Origin: Cellulosimicrobium protaetiae
GTDB taxonomy: Bacteria > Actinomycetota > Actinomycetes > Actinomycetales > Cellulomonadaceae
Direction: 5' to 3'
DNA length: 64,000 nt
Assembly: GCF_009708005.2 (NCBI RefSeq)
Contig: NZ_CP052757.1
Location: 3,286,001 to 3,350,000, forward strand
Below the pieces are notes generated by a model. The model was not told the origin of the DNA. It worked only from the letters and a program-made list of their open reading frames with translations, and ran no database searches. The position numbers were made by a program, and so were the translations under genes. This document shows, one piece after another, positions 15,649 through 23,973 of the stretch (within the stretch, counting starts at the first letter, position 1; each line of letters starts with the position of its first letter).

Positions 15649-17058
15649 TCAGGCCTTCGTCGCGTCCTTCTCGTCGTCCTCGACCGGCGCCTCGGCGGCG
15701 ACGGTGGCCGAGTCGTCGACGAGCGCCTCCTCGACGGGCTCGGCCGCGACGTCCTCGACCGACTCGTCCGCGGCGGCGTCCTCGTCGTCCGAGCCGATGA
15801 ACTCGGTCAGGTCGACGACGTTGCCGTCGGAGTCCTTGACCTCGATCTGGCGCAGCGCGACCGCGAGCGACTTGGAGCGCGCGACCTCGCCGACCATCGC
15901 GGGGATCTGCCCGCCCTGGTCGAGCGACTGGATGAACTGGTTCGGGTCCATCCCGTACTGGCGCGAGGCGCTCACGAGGTACTCGAGGAGCTCGTTCTGC
16001 GCGACCTTGATCTCGAGCTGCTCGGCGAGGGTGTCGAGCAGGATCTGGTTGCGGATCGCGTCGGTCGCCTCGACGGTGACCTCGGCGCGGTGCGTCTCGT
16101 CCTCCAGACGGCCCTCGGACTCGAGGTGGCGGTGCACCTCGGCCTCGACGACGCCCGACGGCACGGGGATCTCGACGGCGTCGTTGAGCGCCTTGAGGAG
16201 CTCGTCGCGCGCGGCCACGGCCTGGTTCGAGGTCTTGATGCTCGCGACCTGCTCGCGCAGGTCGGCGTTGAGCTCCTCGAGCGTGTCGAACTCGGACGCC
16301 AGCTGGGCGAAGTCGTCGTCCGCCTCGGGCAGGTCGCGCTGCTTGACGGAGGTGGCCGTGACGGTGACGGACGCCTCCTGGCCCTCGTGCTCGCCGCCGG
16401 CCAGCGGGGCGTTGAACGTCGTGGTCTCGTCGGCCGAGAGGCCGGTGAGCGCCTCGTCGAGGCCCTCGAGCATGTTGCCCGAGCCGATCTGGTAGCTGAC
16501 GCCGGAGACGGAGTCGACCTCCTCGCCGTCGATCTCGGCCGTGAGGTCGAGCACGACGAAGTCGCCCTCGGCCGCGGGACGGTCGACGCCGACGAGGGTG
16601 CCGAAGCGCTCGCGGAGCGCGTCGAGGCGCTCGGTGACGTCCTCGTCGGTGACCTCGGCCGGCTCGACCGTGATGGCGAGCGAGTCGAGGGCGGGCAGCG
16701 TGATCTCGGGGCGGACCTCGACCTCGGCGGTGAAGACCAGCTGGCCCTCGCCGGCCTTGGCCGGGATCTCGGTGACCTCGACCTCGGGCTGGCCGAGCGG
16801 GCGCAGGCTCTCCTCGCTCGCGGCCTGGCGGTAGAAGCCCGAGAGGCCGTCGTTGACGGCGTGCTCGATGACGGCGCCCCAGCCGACGCGCTGGTCGATC
16901 ACGCGCGGCGGGACCTTGCCCTTGCGGAAGCCGGGGATGTTCACCTGCTCCGCGATGTGCTTGTAGGCGTGCTCGATGCTCGGCTTGAGCTCGTCGTACT
17001 CCACCTCGACGGTCAGCTTGACCTTGGTGGGGTCCAGGGTCTCGACGGCGCTCTTCAC
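15649..17058 (-). CDS. tig: Trigger factor (ribosome-associated chaperone and prolyl isomerase)
   Basis: A 469-residue three-domain chaperone that binds the ribosome exit tunnel. The N-terminal ribosome-binding signature is the GFRKGKVPP segment (about residues 42-50); the FKBP-type isomerase domain begins near residue 155 ([17 protein letters not shown]); the C-terminal helical chaperone domain follows; and the last 50 residues are a very acidic Ala/Glu/Asp tail. I chose the GTG at 17058 because [19 protein letters not shown] is the usual actinobacterial N-terminus and GGAG lies 9 nt upstream; a TTG 15 nt upstream has no better support. The gene precedes clpP1-clpP2-clpX in the same direction, a classic synteny, and ends in its own hairpin. 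Confidence 0.95.
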   Translation of the reverse strand: MKSAVETLDPTKVKLTVEVEYDELKPSIEHAYKHIAEQVNIPGFRKGKVPPRVIDQRVGWGAVIEHAVNDGLSGFYRQAASEESLRPLGQPEVEVTEIPAKAGEGQLVFTAEVEVRPEITLPALDSLAITVEPAEVTDEDVTERLDALRERFGTLVGVDRPAAEGDFVVLDLTAEIDGEEVDSVSGVSYQIGSGNMLEGLDEALTGLSADETTTFNAPLAGGEHEGQEASVTVTATSVKQRDLPEADDDFAQLASEFDTLEELNADLREQVASIKTSNQAVAARDELLKALNDAVEIPVPSGVVEAEVHRHLESEGRLEDETHRAEVTVEATDAIRNQILLDTLAEQLEIKVAQNELLEYLVSASRQYGMDPNQFIQSLDQGGQIPAMVGEVARSKSLAVALRQIEVKDSDGNVVDLTEFIGSDDEDAAADESVEDVAAEPVEEALVDDSATVAAEAPVEDDEKDATKA

Positions 17059-17167
17059 TTCGATGATCTCCAACTGATCGGGGCGGGCCGGCGTGCGGCC
17101 GGGGACGGCTCCGCACGCAGACGTACGGGCAACCGTCCTATCGTACGCGAGCGGTCAAGCGCCGCGA

Positions 17168-18121
17168 TCAGGCCGACGTGCGCGCACCCGGGCGCTGGAC
17201 CACCAGCAGGACCGCGATCCCGACGACCGCCGTCGCGACGACGGTCTGCCACCGCAGCCCGACCACTCCGAGGACGTCGAGCAGGACGGCCATGACCATC
17301 TGGCCGCCGACGACCGTGATCGTGAGGACGAACGTGCCGAGGTGGCGCACCGCGAACGCGGCCGCCACGGTGATGAGCGTCCCGAGCGGGCCGCCCAGGT
17401 AGAGCCACCACTGCCCGGGGAGCGTGACGCCGTCGAGCCCGCCGAGGGCCGCGACGAGCGCGCAGACGACGGAGATGCCGACGAGCCCGCCCGTGACAGA
17501 GGTGAGGGTCGCGACGACCGGGTCGCCCGTGAGCTGTGTGACCCGGCCGTTCCCGGCCTGCTGCCCGCACAGGACGGCGCCGCCGACGAACAGCGCGACC
17601 CCGGCGAGGACGGCGCCCCACCCCGCGTCGGTCGTCGCGCCACCGAGCACCGCGACGCCCAGGCCGACGAGCGCCGCGAGGCCCGCGGCGGCCCGGCGCG
17701 GCGTGAGCCGCAGCGGGGCGGAGAGCCCGACGCCCCGCGCGTCGAGCGCGAGGCCCGCGACCGTCTGGCCCGCGACCGAGCACACGGACGCGACCGCGAC
17801 GCCGACGAGCGGGACCCCGGCGGCCATGGCGACGACGATCGGGACGCTGCACAGCCCGACCGCGAACCACCACCAGGACGCCGAGGTGCGCACGACGTCG
17901 AGCGTGGACCGGGTACGCCGAAGGGCGACCACCACGAGCACGGTCGCGAGGAGTGTCCCGACGTAGGAGAGCCAGGCGGCGACCACAGGCCCCGTCCCCG
18001 CGGCGGCGAGGTCGCCGTTGAGGCGGCCCTGGAGCGACAGCACGGCGCCGCTGCCCGCGGCGACGAGCGCCGCGAGGGTGACGCGGGTCGCCGGGCCGGA
18101 CGCGGGTGCGGACGGGGTCAC
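17168..18121 (-). CDS. DMT-superfamily transporter, DUF606 (YdcZ) tandem type
   Basis: A 317-residue membrane protein with about ten hydrophobic helices and almost no soluble part. It consists of two homologous halves of about 150 residues, each beginning with a short helix and LQGRLNG-like or QQAGNGR-like signature (first near residue 30, second near 185), the pattern of tandem DUF606/YdcZ proteins in the drug/metabolite transporter superfamily. Family members are predicted small-molecule permeases; the substrate is unknown. The GTG at 18121 is preceded by GAGAGG at suitable distance. It lies downstream of a tRNA-Pro gene on the same strand and is convergent with nothing; tig follows it in the same direction across a gap of about 110 nt that holds the tig promoter. 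Confidence 0.8.
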   Translation of the reverse strand: MTPSAPASGPATRVTLAALVAAGSGAVLSLQGRLNGDLAAAGTGPVVAAWLSYVGTLLATVLVVVALRRTRSTLDVVRTSASWWWFAVGLCSVPIVVAMAAGVPLVGVAVASVCSVAGQTVAGLALDARGVGLSAPLRLTPRRAAAGLAALVGLGVAVLGGATTDAGWGAVLAGVALFVGGAVLCGQQAGNGRVTQLTGDPVVATLTSVTGGLVGISVVCALVAALGGLDGVTLPGQWWLYLGGPLGTLITVAAAFAVRHLGTFVLTITVVGGQMVMAVLLDVLGVVGLRWQTVVATAVVGIAVLLVVQRPGARTSA

Positions 18122-18204
18122 GGGTGCCTCTCGGGGACGAGGCCGACGAGACGGCCCGGACGTCGACGACGCCCTGCGACGCCCCCGGAGGGGCGCCGCG
18201 CGAA

Positions 18205-18280
<76 letters not shown>

Positions 18281-18494
18281 TCGCCCGCCGCGGCGGCGGG
18301 CCAGGGCAAGTGTACTGGCGGGCGGGAGCGCCCTCGTCGGGCCACCGGAGCACCACCCGTGCGGCGACGGCTCGCCGGTGGCAGGCAGGCGACGCGAACG
18401 GTCACCGACGTTTGCTAAGGTTGCGGCCGCAGGTCGGCGCCGCGCCGGTCCTCGGCCCTGGCCGGGGAGCCCGGATCCCGGTCCCACGGCCCAC

Positions 18495-18565
18495 GCGGGC
18501 GTAGCTCAATGGTAGAGCCCCAGTCTTCCAAACTGGCTACGCGGGTTCGATTCCCGTCGCCCGCT
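18495..18565 (+). tRNA. tRNA-Gly (UCC)
   Basis: The 71-nt cloverleaf has acceptor stem GCGGGCG/CGCCCGC, anticodon loop CTTCCAA (anticodon TCC) and T-loop GTTCGATTC. CCA is not encoded. It is followed by a strong terminator hairpin at 18611. Confidence 0.95.
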
Positions 18566-18610
18566 CCGATCTCTTCGCCGAGCACCGTCCTGGACGCCGC
18601 TCTCGAACCT

Positions 18611-18651
18611 GACGAAGGGCGTCCCGCCGAGGCGGCGGGACGCCCTTCGTC
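18611..18651 (+). terminator. Terminator of the tRNA-Gly transcript
   Basis: A perfect 18-bp stem (18611-18628 with 18634-18651) has a GAGGC loop and lies 45 nt after the tRNA. It isolates the tRNA from the cysK leader. Confidence 0.75.
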
Positions 18652-18729
18652 GTCTCGCCGCACGCCCCGTCCCTCCGCCCGCCCGGGTGCCGACGGCCCA
18701 CCTGCCGGACGACCGTCTCGTGGACGGCG

Positions 18730-18759
18730 TTGCAGGGTCCGGACGCGGACCGATAGCCT
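18730..18759 (+). promoter_or_regulatory. Promoter of the cysK-cysE leader transcript
   Basis: TTGCAG (18730-18735), an 18-nt spacer and TAGCCT (18754-18759) fit a sigma-A promoter. Transcription would start near 18766, giving a leader of about 345 nt before cysK that contains the cysteine-rich small ORF. Confidence 0.5.
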
Positions 18760-18828
18760 CGGGTCACACGCGCCGCGCCGCCCGGACCGCCGGGCTCCCG
18801 CGGCGCGACCGACCAGGAGGAGCGAGGA

Positions 18829-18912
18829 ATGACCGCGACGATCGCGCGTCCCGCATCGCTGCACGGCGCCGTCTCGCGCCTCTCCTGTTGTCGCTGTCTC
18901 GGCTGTCGCTGA
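18829..18912 (+). CDS. Cysteine-rich leader peptide (candidate attenuator of cysK-cysE)
   Basis: A 27-codon ORF starting ATG at 18829 behind AGGAGG encodes a peptide that ends [10 protein letters not shown]. Four of its last eight residues are Cys and all four codons are TGT, although TGC would be expected at this GC content. Short peptides with C-terminal Cys clusters upstream of sulfur-assimilation genes are known attenuators in mycobacteria and other actinobacteria: ribosome stalling at Cys codons when cysteinyl-tRNA is scarce changes downstream RNA folding. Here 199 nt separate the ORF from cysK, including a small CGGCTC/GAGCCG hairpin (19077-19093) just before the cysK ribosome site. The peptide itself probably has no other role. 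The function is inferred from position and composition. Confidence 0.7.
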   Translation: MTATIARPASLHGAVSRLSCCRCLGCR

Positions 18913-19111
18913 CCACCCGCCGCCGCCCCCGAGCGCATCCGCGCCGCCCCAGGCCGCACCGTCCGCACGAGCCCGCACCCGCCGTCGCGCCCGCGCGCCC
19001 GCACCGCTCCCGCGAGACGCTGAGCACCGTGGCCACGGACCCGACGGCCCTCATCCCCTGAGCGGTACCCCCACCCCGGCTCACCCCGAGCCGTCGACAG
19101 AAGAGGAAGTC

Positions 19112-20047
19112 ATGGCACGCATCTACGACGACGTCACGAAGCTCGTCGGCAACACCCCCCTCGTCCGACTCAACAAGCTCACCGAGGGCCTCGGCGCGAC
19201 GGTCGTCGGCAAGCTCGAGTTCTACAACCCGGCGAACTCCGTCAAGGACCGCATCGGGGTCGCGATCATCGACGCCGCCGAGGCCTCGGGCGACCTCAAG
19301 CCGGGCGGGACGATCGTCGAGGCGACGTCCGGCAACACCGGGATCGCGCTCGCGATGGTCGGCGCGGCGCGCGGCTACGACGTCGTGCTGACGATGCCGG
19401 AGACGATGTCGAAGGAGCGCCGTGCGCTGCTGCGGGCGTTCGGCGCAGAGCTCATCCTCACCCCGGGCTCGGAGGGCATGAAGGGCGCGGTCAACAAGGC
19501 CGACGAGGTGGTCGCCGAGCGCGAGGGCGCGATCCTCGCGCGCCAGTTCGCCAACGAGGCGAACCCCGAGATCCACCGGCGCACGACGGCCGAGGAGATC
19601 TGGGCGGACACCGACGGCGCGGTCGACATCGTGGTCGCGGGCATCGGCACGGGCGGCACGATCACGGGCGTCGGGCAGGTGCTCAAGGAGCGCAAGCCGG
19701 GCGTGCAGGTCGTGGCGGTCGAGCCGGAGGAGTCGGCGATCCTCAACGGCGGCCAGCCCGGCCCGCACAAGATCCAGGGCATCGGCGCGAACTTCGTGCC
19801 CGAGATCCTCGACACCTCGGTCTACGACGAGGTCATCGACGTCAACGCCGAGACCGCCGTCGAGTACGCGCGCCGCGCCGCGAAGGAGGAGGGCCTGCTG
19901 GTCGGCATCTCGTCCGGCGCCGCGATCGCCGCCGCGCTCCAGCTCGCCGCGCGCCCCGAGAACGCGGGCAAGCTCATCGTGACGATCATCCCGTCGTTCG
20001 GCGAGCGCTACCTGTCCTCCGTGCTCTACGCCGACCTGCTGGACTGA
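19112..20047 (+). CDS. cysK: Cysteine synthase A (O-acetylserine sulfhydrylase)
   Basis: A 311-residue PLP enzyme that makes cysteine from O-acetylserine and sulfide in the cytosol. The PLP lysine is in [11 protein letters not shown] (about residues 38-48), the substrate loop TSGNTGI is near residue 72, the phosphate-binding [10 protein letters not shown] near residue 180, and the ISSGAA motif near residue 267. The length and motifs are typical of CysK/OASS-A rather than cystathionine beta-synthase. ATG 19112 follows GAGGAAG. The gene is preceded by a long leader with a Cys-rich peptide and is followed after 1 nt by the serine acetyltransferase gene, so both steps of cysteine synthesis are made from one mRNA. 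Confidence 0.96.
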   Translation: MARIYDDVTKLVGNTPLVRLNKLTEGLGATVVGKLEFYNPANSVKDRIGVAIIDAAEASGDLKPGGTIVEATSGNTGIALAMVGAARGYDVVLTMPETMSKERRALLRAFGAELILTPGSEGMKGAVNKADEVVAEREGAILARQFANEANPEIHRRTTAEEIWADTDGAVDIVVAGIGTGGTITGVGQVLKERKPGVQVVAVEPEESAILNGGQPGPHKIQGIGANFVPEILDTSVYDEVIDVNAETAVEYARRAAKEEGLLVGISSGAAIAAALQLAARPENAGKLIVTIIPSFGERYLSSVLYADLLD

Positions 20048-20048
20048 C

Positions 20049-20678
20049 GTGACCGACCCACGGCCCCACCACCGGACGGTCGGCTACCGGCTGCGCCGGT
20101 TCGTGCGCGTGCTCGGCGAGGACCTCGAGGCGGCCCGACGGCGCGACCCCGCCGCCCGCAGCCGCCTCGAGGTCGCGCTGGCGTACCCGGGCGTGCACGC
20201 CGTGTGGGCCTACCGGCTCGCGCACCGCATGTGGCGCGAGCCGCTCCTGCGCCTCCCGGCCCGCCTGGTCTCTCAGGTGGCACGGGCGCTGACCGGCGTG
20301 GAGATCCATCCCGGCGCGCGCATCGGCAGGCGGCTCTTCATCGACCACGGCATGGGGGTCGTCGTGGGCGAGACGGCGGTCGTCGGCGACGACGTGGTGC
20401 TCTTCCACACGTCCACGCTCGGCGGTCGGTCGATGAAGCGCGGCAAGCGGCACCCGACGCTCGGGGACCGTGTGGTGGTCGGGGCGGGGGCGAAGATCCT
20501 CGGGCCGGTCTGGGTCGGCGACGACGTGCAGGTGGGGGCCAACGCCGTCGTCGTCAAGGACGTGCCTGCCGGTGCGGTCGCGGTCGGTGTCCCGGCGAGG
20601 ATCCGGATGCCCGCGACGACGCCCGCGGCGCGGGACGCCGTCGAGGACCCGTCGCTCCTCATCGAGTACGTCATCTGA
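20049..20678 (+). CDS. cysE: Serine O-acetyltransferase
   Basis: A 209-residue left-handed beta-helix (hexapeptide repeat) acetyltransferase that makes O-acetylserine from serine and acetyl-CoA, the substrate of CysK. Hexapeptide repeats start near residue 85 ([19 protein letters not shown]), and the catalytic region [17 protein letters not shown] is followed by the TLGG and [10 protein letters not shown] elements. The protein ends in Ile (IEYVI); a C-terminal Ile is what inserts into the CysK active site in the cysteine synthase complex, so complex formation is likely. It is the short form lacking the long N-terminal domain of the E. coli enzyme. The GTG start lies 1 nt after the cysK stop, and the operon ends at a hairpin 9 nt after this gene. 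Confidence 0.93.
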   Translation: MTDPRPHHRTVGYRLRRFVRVLGEDLEAARRRDPAARSRLEVALAYPGVHAVWAYRLAHRMWREPLLRLPARLVSQVARALTGVEIHPGARIGRRLFIDHGMGVVVGETAVVGDDVVLFHTSTLGGRSMKRGKRHPTLGDRVVVGAGAKILGPVWVGDDVQVGANAVVVKDVPAGAVAVGVPARIRMPATTPAARDAVEDPSLLIEYVI

Positions 20679-20686
20679 GCACGGAC

Positions 20687-20720
20687 GAAGGGCCGCCGTC
20701 GGGCACGACGGCGGCCCTTC
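20687..20720 (+). terminator. Intrinsic terminator of cysK-cysE
   Basis: A perfect 14-bp stem (20687-20700 with 20707-20720) with a 6-nt loop is followed by a T-rich stretch (TCTCCTCGTTCTTGTTC), a conventional intrinsic terminator. Confidence 0.8.
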
Positions 20721-20731
20721 TCTCCTCGTTC

Positions 20732-20761
20732 TTGTTCTAGTTACGCTAGAACAACTAGACT
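20732..20761 (+). promoter_or_regulatory. GntR-type operator overlapping a leaderless promoter
   Basis: TTGTTCTAG-TTACG-CTAGAACAA (20732-20754) is a perfect 9-bp dyad. Its first half contains the -35-like TTGTTC (20732-20737); after 18 nt comes TAGACT (20756-20761), and 6 nt later the GTG of the GntR gene. Binding of a dimer would cover the -35 and spacer, so autorepression is the obvious model. YtrA-subfamily regulators commonly control their own operon. Confidence 0.65.
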
Positions 20762-20767
20762 GGGGTC

Positions 20768-21121
20768 GTGATGTTCCGCATCGACCCGCAGGCCGACGAG
20801 CCGCTGTTCGCACAGCTCGTCGCGCAGGTGCGCCTCGGCGTCGTCCAGGGGCGGCTCGCGCCGGGCGAGCGGCTCCCCGCGGCCCGCGAGCTCGCCGAGG
20901 CGCTCGACGTCAACGTGCACACCGTGCTGCGCGCCTACCAGGAGCTGCGCGACGAGGGCCTCGTCGACCTCCGCCGCGGGCGCGGCGCCGTCGTCACGGC
21001 GCCGCCCGCCGTCGACCTCACGTCGCTGCGGGCCGCGGTGGACCGCGTCGCGGCCGAGGCACGTTCCCTCGCCCTGCCGCCCGAGACCGTCCTGACCCTC
21101 GTGAAGGAGGCCCTCCGATGA
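20768..21121 (+). CDS. GntR-family transcriptional regulator, YtrA subfamily
   Basis: A 117-residue DNA-binding protein: the winged helix spans about residues 10-78 ([31 protein letters not shown] is the helix-turn-helix; RRGRGAVVT the wing), followed by only about 40 residues. The short C-terminal part without a ligand-binding domain is the mark of YtrA-type regulators, which usually sit beside transporter or membrane-protein genes. The likely target is its own operon, through the 9-bp dyad just upstream. The start is the GTG at 20768, placed by the -10 box 6 nt upstream; the adjacent ATG at 20771 is an alternative. The stop overlaps the ATG of the DUF1648 gene by 4 nt, so translation is coupled. 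Confidence 0.9.
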   Translation: MMFRIDPQADEPLFAQLVAQVRLGVVQGRLAPGERLPAARELAEALDVNVHTVLRAYQELRDEGLVDLRRGRGAVVTAPPAVDLTSLRAAVDRVAAEARSLALPPETVLTLVKEALR

Positions 21122-22134
21122 CCCGAGCCGCCCCGCGCCGCTCCCCCGGACGTCCGACCGCGGACGGTCGCCCGCGCCCGGACGACCACCGCACCCTCGC
21201 GCTCCTCGTCGGCGTCGCGGGTGCGGTCGTCACCGTGGTCGCGGCGCTCGTCGCGCTGACCTGGTCCGCGGACCTCCCCGACCCCGTGGCGATCCACTGG
21301 GGCACGGGTGGCGCCGACGGCTTCGCGTCGCTCGGCGCGGCGGTCGCGGGGAGCACGGCGCTGGGCCTGGTCGCCTCCGCGGGGTTCGCCGCGATGACAG
21401 CGTTCCTCGGGCGGTCGGCCGCGAACCGGCGGGTCGCGGCGGGAGTCGCCGTCGGGCTCCCGGTCATGCTCGCCGTCCTCACCCTCGGGCCTCTCTGGAT
21501 CCAGCGCGGCCTCGCCGACGCCCACGACGTCGGCGGCGTGAGCGCCGTGACGGCCGTCGCGCTGGGCGCCGGGCTCCTCGTGGGCGTCGTGGTCGGCGTG
21601 CTGATCCCGGGCGACCGCCCGGACCCGACCGACGCCGGGGTTCCCGACGACGCGCCCCGCGTCGCGCTCCGACCGGGCGAGCGGGCGGCCTGGGTCGGGC
21701 ACGTGAGCGGTGGTCCGACGGTGCTCGTCGCGTTGGGTGCGATCGTCCTCACCACGGTCCTGGCGCTGGTCCTGCGCGAGTGGGCGCTCCTCCTCGTGCC
21801 GATCGTCCTGGGCCTGCTGCTCGTCGCGATGATGTCGTGGGTCGTGCGCGTGGACGAGGGCGGCCTGTCGGTCCGCTCGACGCTCGGGTTCCCCCGCACG
21901 CGCGTCCCGGTCGACGAGGTCGTGCGGGCCGACGTCGCCGAGGTCTCGCCGCTGCGCGACTTCGGCGGCTGGGGCTGGCGGGCCGGGCGGGGCGGCGCCG
22001 TCGGGATCGTCGTGCGTGCCGGCGAGTCGCTGCGCGTCGAGCGCACGGGCGGCCGGGCGCTCGTGGTCACGGTCGACGACGCCGGGACCGCGGCGGCGCT
22101 CCTCAACACCCTCGCCGACCGGGCGCGCCGTTGA
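21118..22134 (+). CDS. DUF1648-type (SdpI-like) membrane protein
   Basis: A 338-residue membrane protein. An N-terminal hydrophilic leader of about 25 residues is followed by a helix and the DUF1648 signature [19 protein letters not shown] (about residues 55-75), then further helices near 78-100, 110-125 and 138-160, a cytosolic linker, two more helices (about 198-240), and a soluble C-terminal domain of about 95 residues that resembles a PH-like domain. DUF1648 occurs in SdpI-type immunity and sensor proteins and in many unassigned membrane proteins. Overlap of 4 nt with the YtrA-type regulator implies co-regulation, and the membrane protein may be the stress target that the regulator controls. 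Function otherwise unknown. Confidence 0.75.
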   Translation: MTRAAPRRSPGRPTADGRPRPDDHRTLALLVGVAGAVVTVVAALVALTWSADLPDPVAIHWGTGGADGFASLGAAVAGSTALGLVASAGFAAMTAFLGRSAANRRVAAGVAVGLPVMLAVLTLGPLWIQRGLADAHDVGGVSAVTAVALGAGLLVGVVVGVLIPGDRPDPTDAGVPDDAPRVALRPGERAAWVGHVSGGPTVLVALGAIVLTTVLALVLREWALLLVPIVLGLLLVAMMSWVVRVDEGGLSVRSTLGFPRTRVPVDEVVRADVAEVSPLRDFGGWGWRAGRGGAVGIVVRAGESLRVERTGGRALVVTVDDAGTAAALLNTLADRARR

Positions 22135-22223
22135 CCCTCGACGCCGAGGCGGTGCGCCGTGGCGTCGGCGCACGGTCGGGCGCGGCGGCACGCGGGCGCT
22201 CCCGGGCGCCGCGGAGGATCGGC

Positions 22224-22299
22224 TAGTCTGGAGCCGGGCGGTACCCGAGACTCTGCGTACCGGATACCCCCTGCCCGGCGCGCGACCGGGTACCGCCCG
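22224..22299 (+). promoter_or_regulatory. -10 box and structured 5' leader of the LLM-class oxidoreductase gene
   Basis: TAGTCT (22224-22229) is followed about 6 nt later by a perfect 13-bp inverted repeat, CGGGCGGTACCCG (22235-22247) with its complement at 22287-22299, enclosing 39 nt. A transcript starting near 22236 would open with this hairpin, about 85 nt before the gene. I do not recognise a known riboswitch consensus. Confidence 0.45.
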
Positions 22300-22383
22300 C
22301 ATCCCTCCCGCCACGCACCACGCCTCGGCATCCGGCGCGGCGGGGACGCCCTGTACGAAGACCCTCGACGAGGAGGAGCCCGC

Positions 22384-23433
22384 ATGCGTCTCGGCATCCA
22401 CACCGGCTACTGGTCGGCCGGCCCCCCGGACGGCATCCAGGACGCGATCGTCGCGGCCGACCGCCTGGGCGTCGACTCCGTGTGGACCGCGGAGGCCTAC
22501 GGGTCCGACGCGTTCACCCCGCTCGCGTGGTGGGGTTCGCGCACGAACCGGATCCGGCTCGGGACCGCCGTCGCGCAGATCTCCGCCCGCACGCCGACCG
22601 CGACGGCGATGGCGGCGCTGACGATGGACCACCTCTCGGGCGGCCGGTTCGTCCTCGGGCTCGGCGTCTCGGGCCCTCAGGTCGTCGAGGGCTGGTACGG
22701 GCAGCCGTACGCCCGCCCGCTCGCCCGCACGCGCGAGTACGTCCAGGTCGTGCGCGACGTGCTGCGCCGCGAGGCCCCCGTGACGTCCGCGGGACCGCAC
22801 TACCCCCTCCCTCTGCCCGAGGGTGCGGGCACCGGGCACGGCAAGCCGCTGCGCTCGACCGTGCACCCGCTGCGCGCGGACCTGCCGATCCACCTCGCCG
22901 CCGAGGGGCCCAAGAACATCGCGCTCGCGGCCGAGATCGCGGACGGCTGGCTCCCGCTGTTCTACTCGCCGCGCATGGACGCGACGTTCCGCGAGCTCCT
23001 CGCGGACGGGTTCACGAAGCGCTCCCCCGAGCGCTCGCCCGAGGCCGCGTTCGAGGTGAGCGCGACCGTACCCGTCGTCGTCCGCGAGCACGTCGAGCAG
23101 GCCGCGGACCAGGTGCGCCCGTTCCTCGCGCTGTACGTCGGCGGCATGGGTGCGAAGGGCGCCAACTTCCACCGCGACGCGCTCGACCGCCTCGGGTACG
23201 CCGAGGCGTGCGACGAGATCCAGGCCCACTACCTCGCCGGGCGCAAGGACCTCGCGGTCGCTGCCGTCCCGACGGCGATGGTCGAGGACGTCGCGCTCGT
23301 CGGGCCTCCGGAGAAGATCGCCCGCGACCTCGTCGCGTGGCGCGAGACCGCCGTCACGACGCTCCTCGTCCAGGGCGACGCGACGGCCGTGCAGACGCTC
23401 GCCCCGCTCCTCGCCTCCCCGTCCTCCCGTTGA
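22384..23433 (+). CDS. LLM-class (probably F420-dependent) oxidoreductase
   Basis: A 349-residue TIM-barrel protein of the luciferase-like family. The start MRLGIHTGYWSAG, the ESVWTAE-like SVWTAEAYGSDAF (about residue 36), LGTAVAQISARTP, LSGGRFVLGLGVSGPQVVEGWYG (about residues 82-105) and HLAAEGPKNIALAAEIADGWLPLFY (about residues 174-198) are characteristic of F420-dependent LLM oxidoreductases related to methylenetetrahydromethanopterin reductase. The cofactor is therefore likely F420 rather than FMN; the substrate is unknown. ATG 22384 follows GAGGAGGAG at 6-7 nt. The gene has a structured leader of about 150 nt upstream, and its stop codon lies inside an inverted repeat shared with the convergent neighbour. 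Confidence 0.85.
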   Translation: MRLGIHTGYWSAGPPDGIQDAIVAADRLGVDSVWTAEAYGSDAFTPLAWWGSRTNRIRLGTAVAQISARTPTATAMAALTMDHLSGGRFVLGLGVSGPQVVEGWYGQPYARPLARTREYVQVVRDVLRREAPVTSAGPHYPLPLPEGAGTGHGKPLRSTVHPLRADLPIHLAAEGPKNIALAAEIADGWLPLFYSPRMDATFRELLADGFTKRSPERSPEAAFEVSATVPVVVREHVEQAADQVRPFLALYVGGMGAKGANFHRDALDRLGYAEACDEIQAHYLAGRKDLAVAAVPTAMVEDVALVGPPEKIARDLVAWRETAVTTLLVQGDATAVQTLAPLLASPSSR

Positions 23434-23490
23434 GTGCTGGGTATCCGTCGCCGCCCGGAGGATCAGACGACAGATGCCCAGCACTCAACG
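23428..23490. terminator. Bidirectional hairpin containing both stop codons of a convergent pair
   Basis: A perfect 14-bp inverted repeat (23428-23441 and 23477-23490) with a 35-nt loop includes the TGA of the LLM gene (23431-23433) and the stop of the alkyltransferase-like gene (23485-23487). It is probably a shared terminator. Confidence 0.6.
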
Positions 23491-23907
23491 GGCGGGGGTG
23501 TCGTCCTCGGGGAACCAGACCGCTCGGCGCAGGTCGACGCGGCGCCCGTCGCGCGACAGCGGGCATCCCTCGGCGCGCAGCTCCGTGAGCGCCGCGTCGA
23601 GGTGGTGCGCGGGCGGTGAACCCGCCGCGTTGACGACGCGCCACCACGGGACCGGCGCGCCGTCGTCGTCGACGCCCGACGACCCGGCGAGCACCTGACC
23701 GACCTGACGGGGGCCACCGCGGCCCAGCGACTCGGCGACGATCTCCGCGACGAGCCCGTACGTCGTCGCCCGCGCCGGCGGGATGCGCCGGACGAGCGCG
23801 AGCACGGCGACCGCGTACTCCGCGGCGAGTGCCGTGCGGTCGGTCCCCGCGGGCGCCGGGCCGTCCGTGCGCCCGCCCGTCGCGCGACCGCGCGTGCCTC
23901 GTGCCAT
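23485..23907 (-). CDS. Alkyltransferase-like (ATL/MGMT-family) DNA damage protein
   Basis: A 140-residue protein with the C-terminal DNA-binding domain of O6-alkylguanine-DNA alkyltransferases: RIPPARATTYGLVAEIV, GGPRQVGQVLAG and the active-site region. In the usual PCHRV motif the reactive Cys is replaced: here the motif reads VPWWRVVNAAG (around residue 88). ATL proteins carry Trp in this position, do not transfer alkyl groups and instead bind alkylated bases and recruit nucleotide excision repair. The N-terminal 25 residues are a basic Gly/Thr-rich extension. A TAGGGT 8 nt upstream of the ATG suggests a nearly leaderless transcript. It is convergent with the LLM gene. Confidence 0.88.
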   Translation of the reverse strand: MARGTRGRATGGRTDGPAPAGTDRTALAAEYAVAVLALVRRIPPARATTYGLVAEIVAESLGRGGPRQVGQVLAGSSGVDDDGAPVPWWRVVNAAGSPPAHHLDAALTELRAEGCPLSRDGRRVDLRRAVWFPEDDTPAR

Positions 23908-23973
23908 GGGGCCCGACCCTAGCCGCCGCATTTGTCCTGGCGCGAGGTGTGCCGAGCCGGGAGGATCGGACGC

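Noticed and set aside
14744-17116. A 790-codon open frame covering clpP1 and the antisense-frame shadow of tig
   Set aside because: Only its last 214 codons (clpP1) are protein-like; the rest is Arg-rich sequence in the wrong frame of tig. Extreme GC gives many such long open frames.
22262-23446. 9-nt complementarity (CGGATACCC with GGGTATCCG) between the leader loop and 3' end of the LLM-class gene
   Set aside because: Too short to argue for 5'-3' pairing without conservation evidence.
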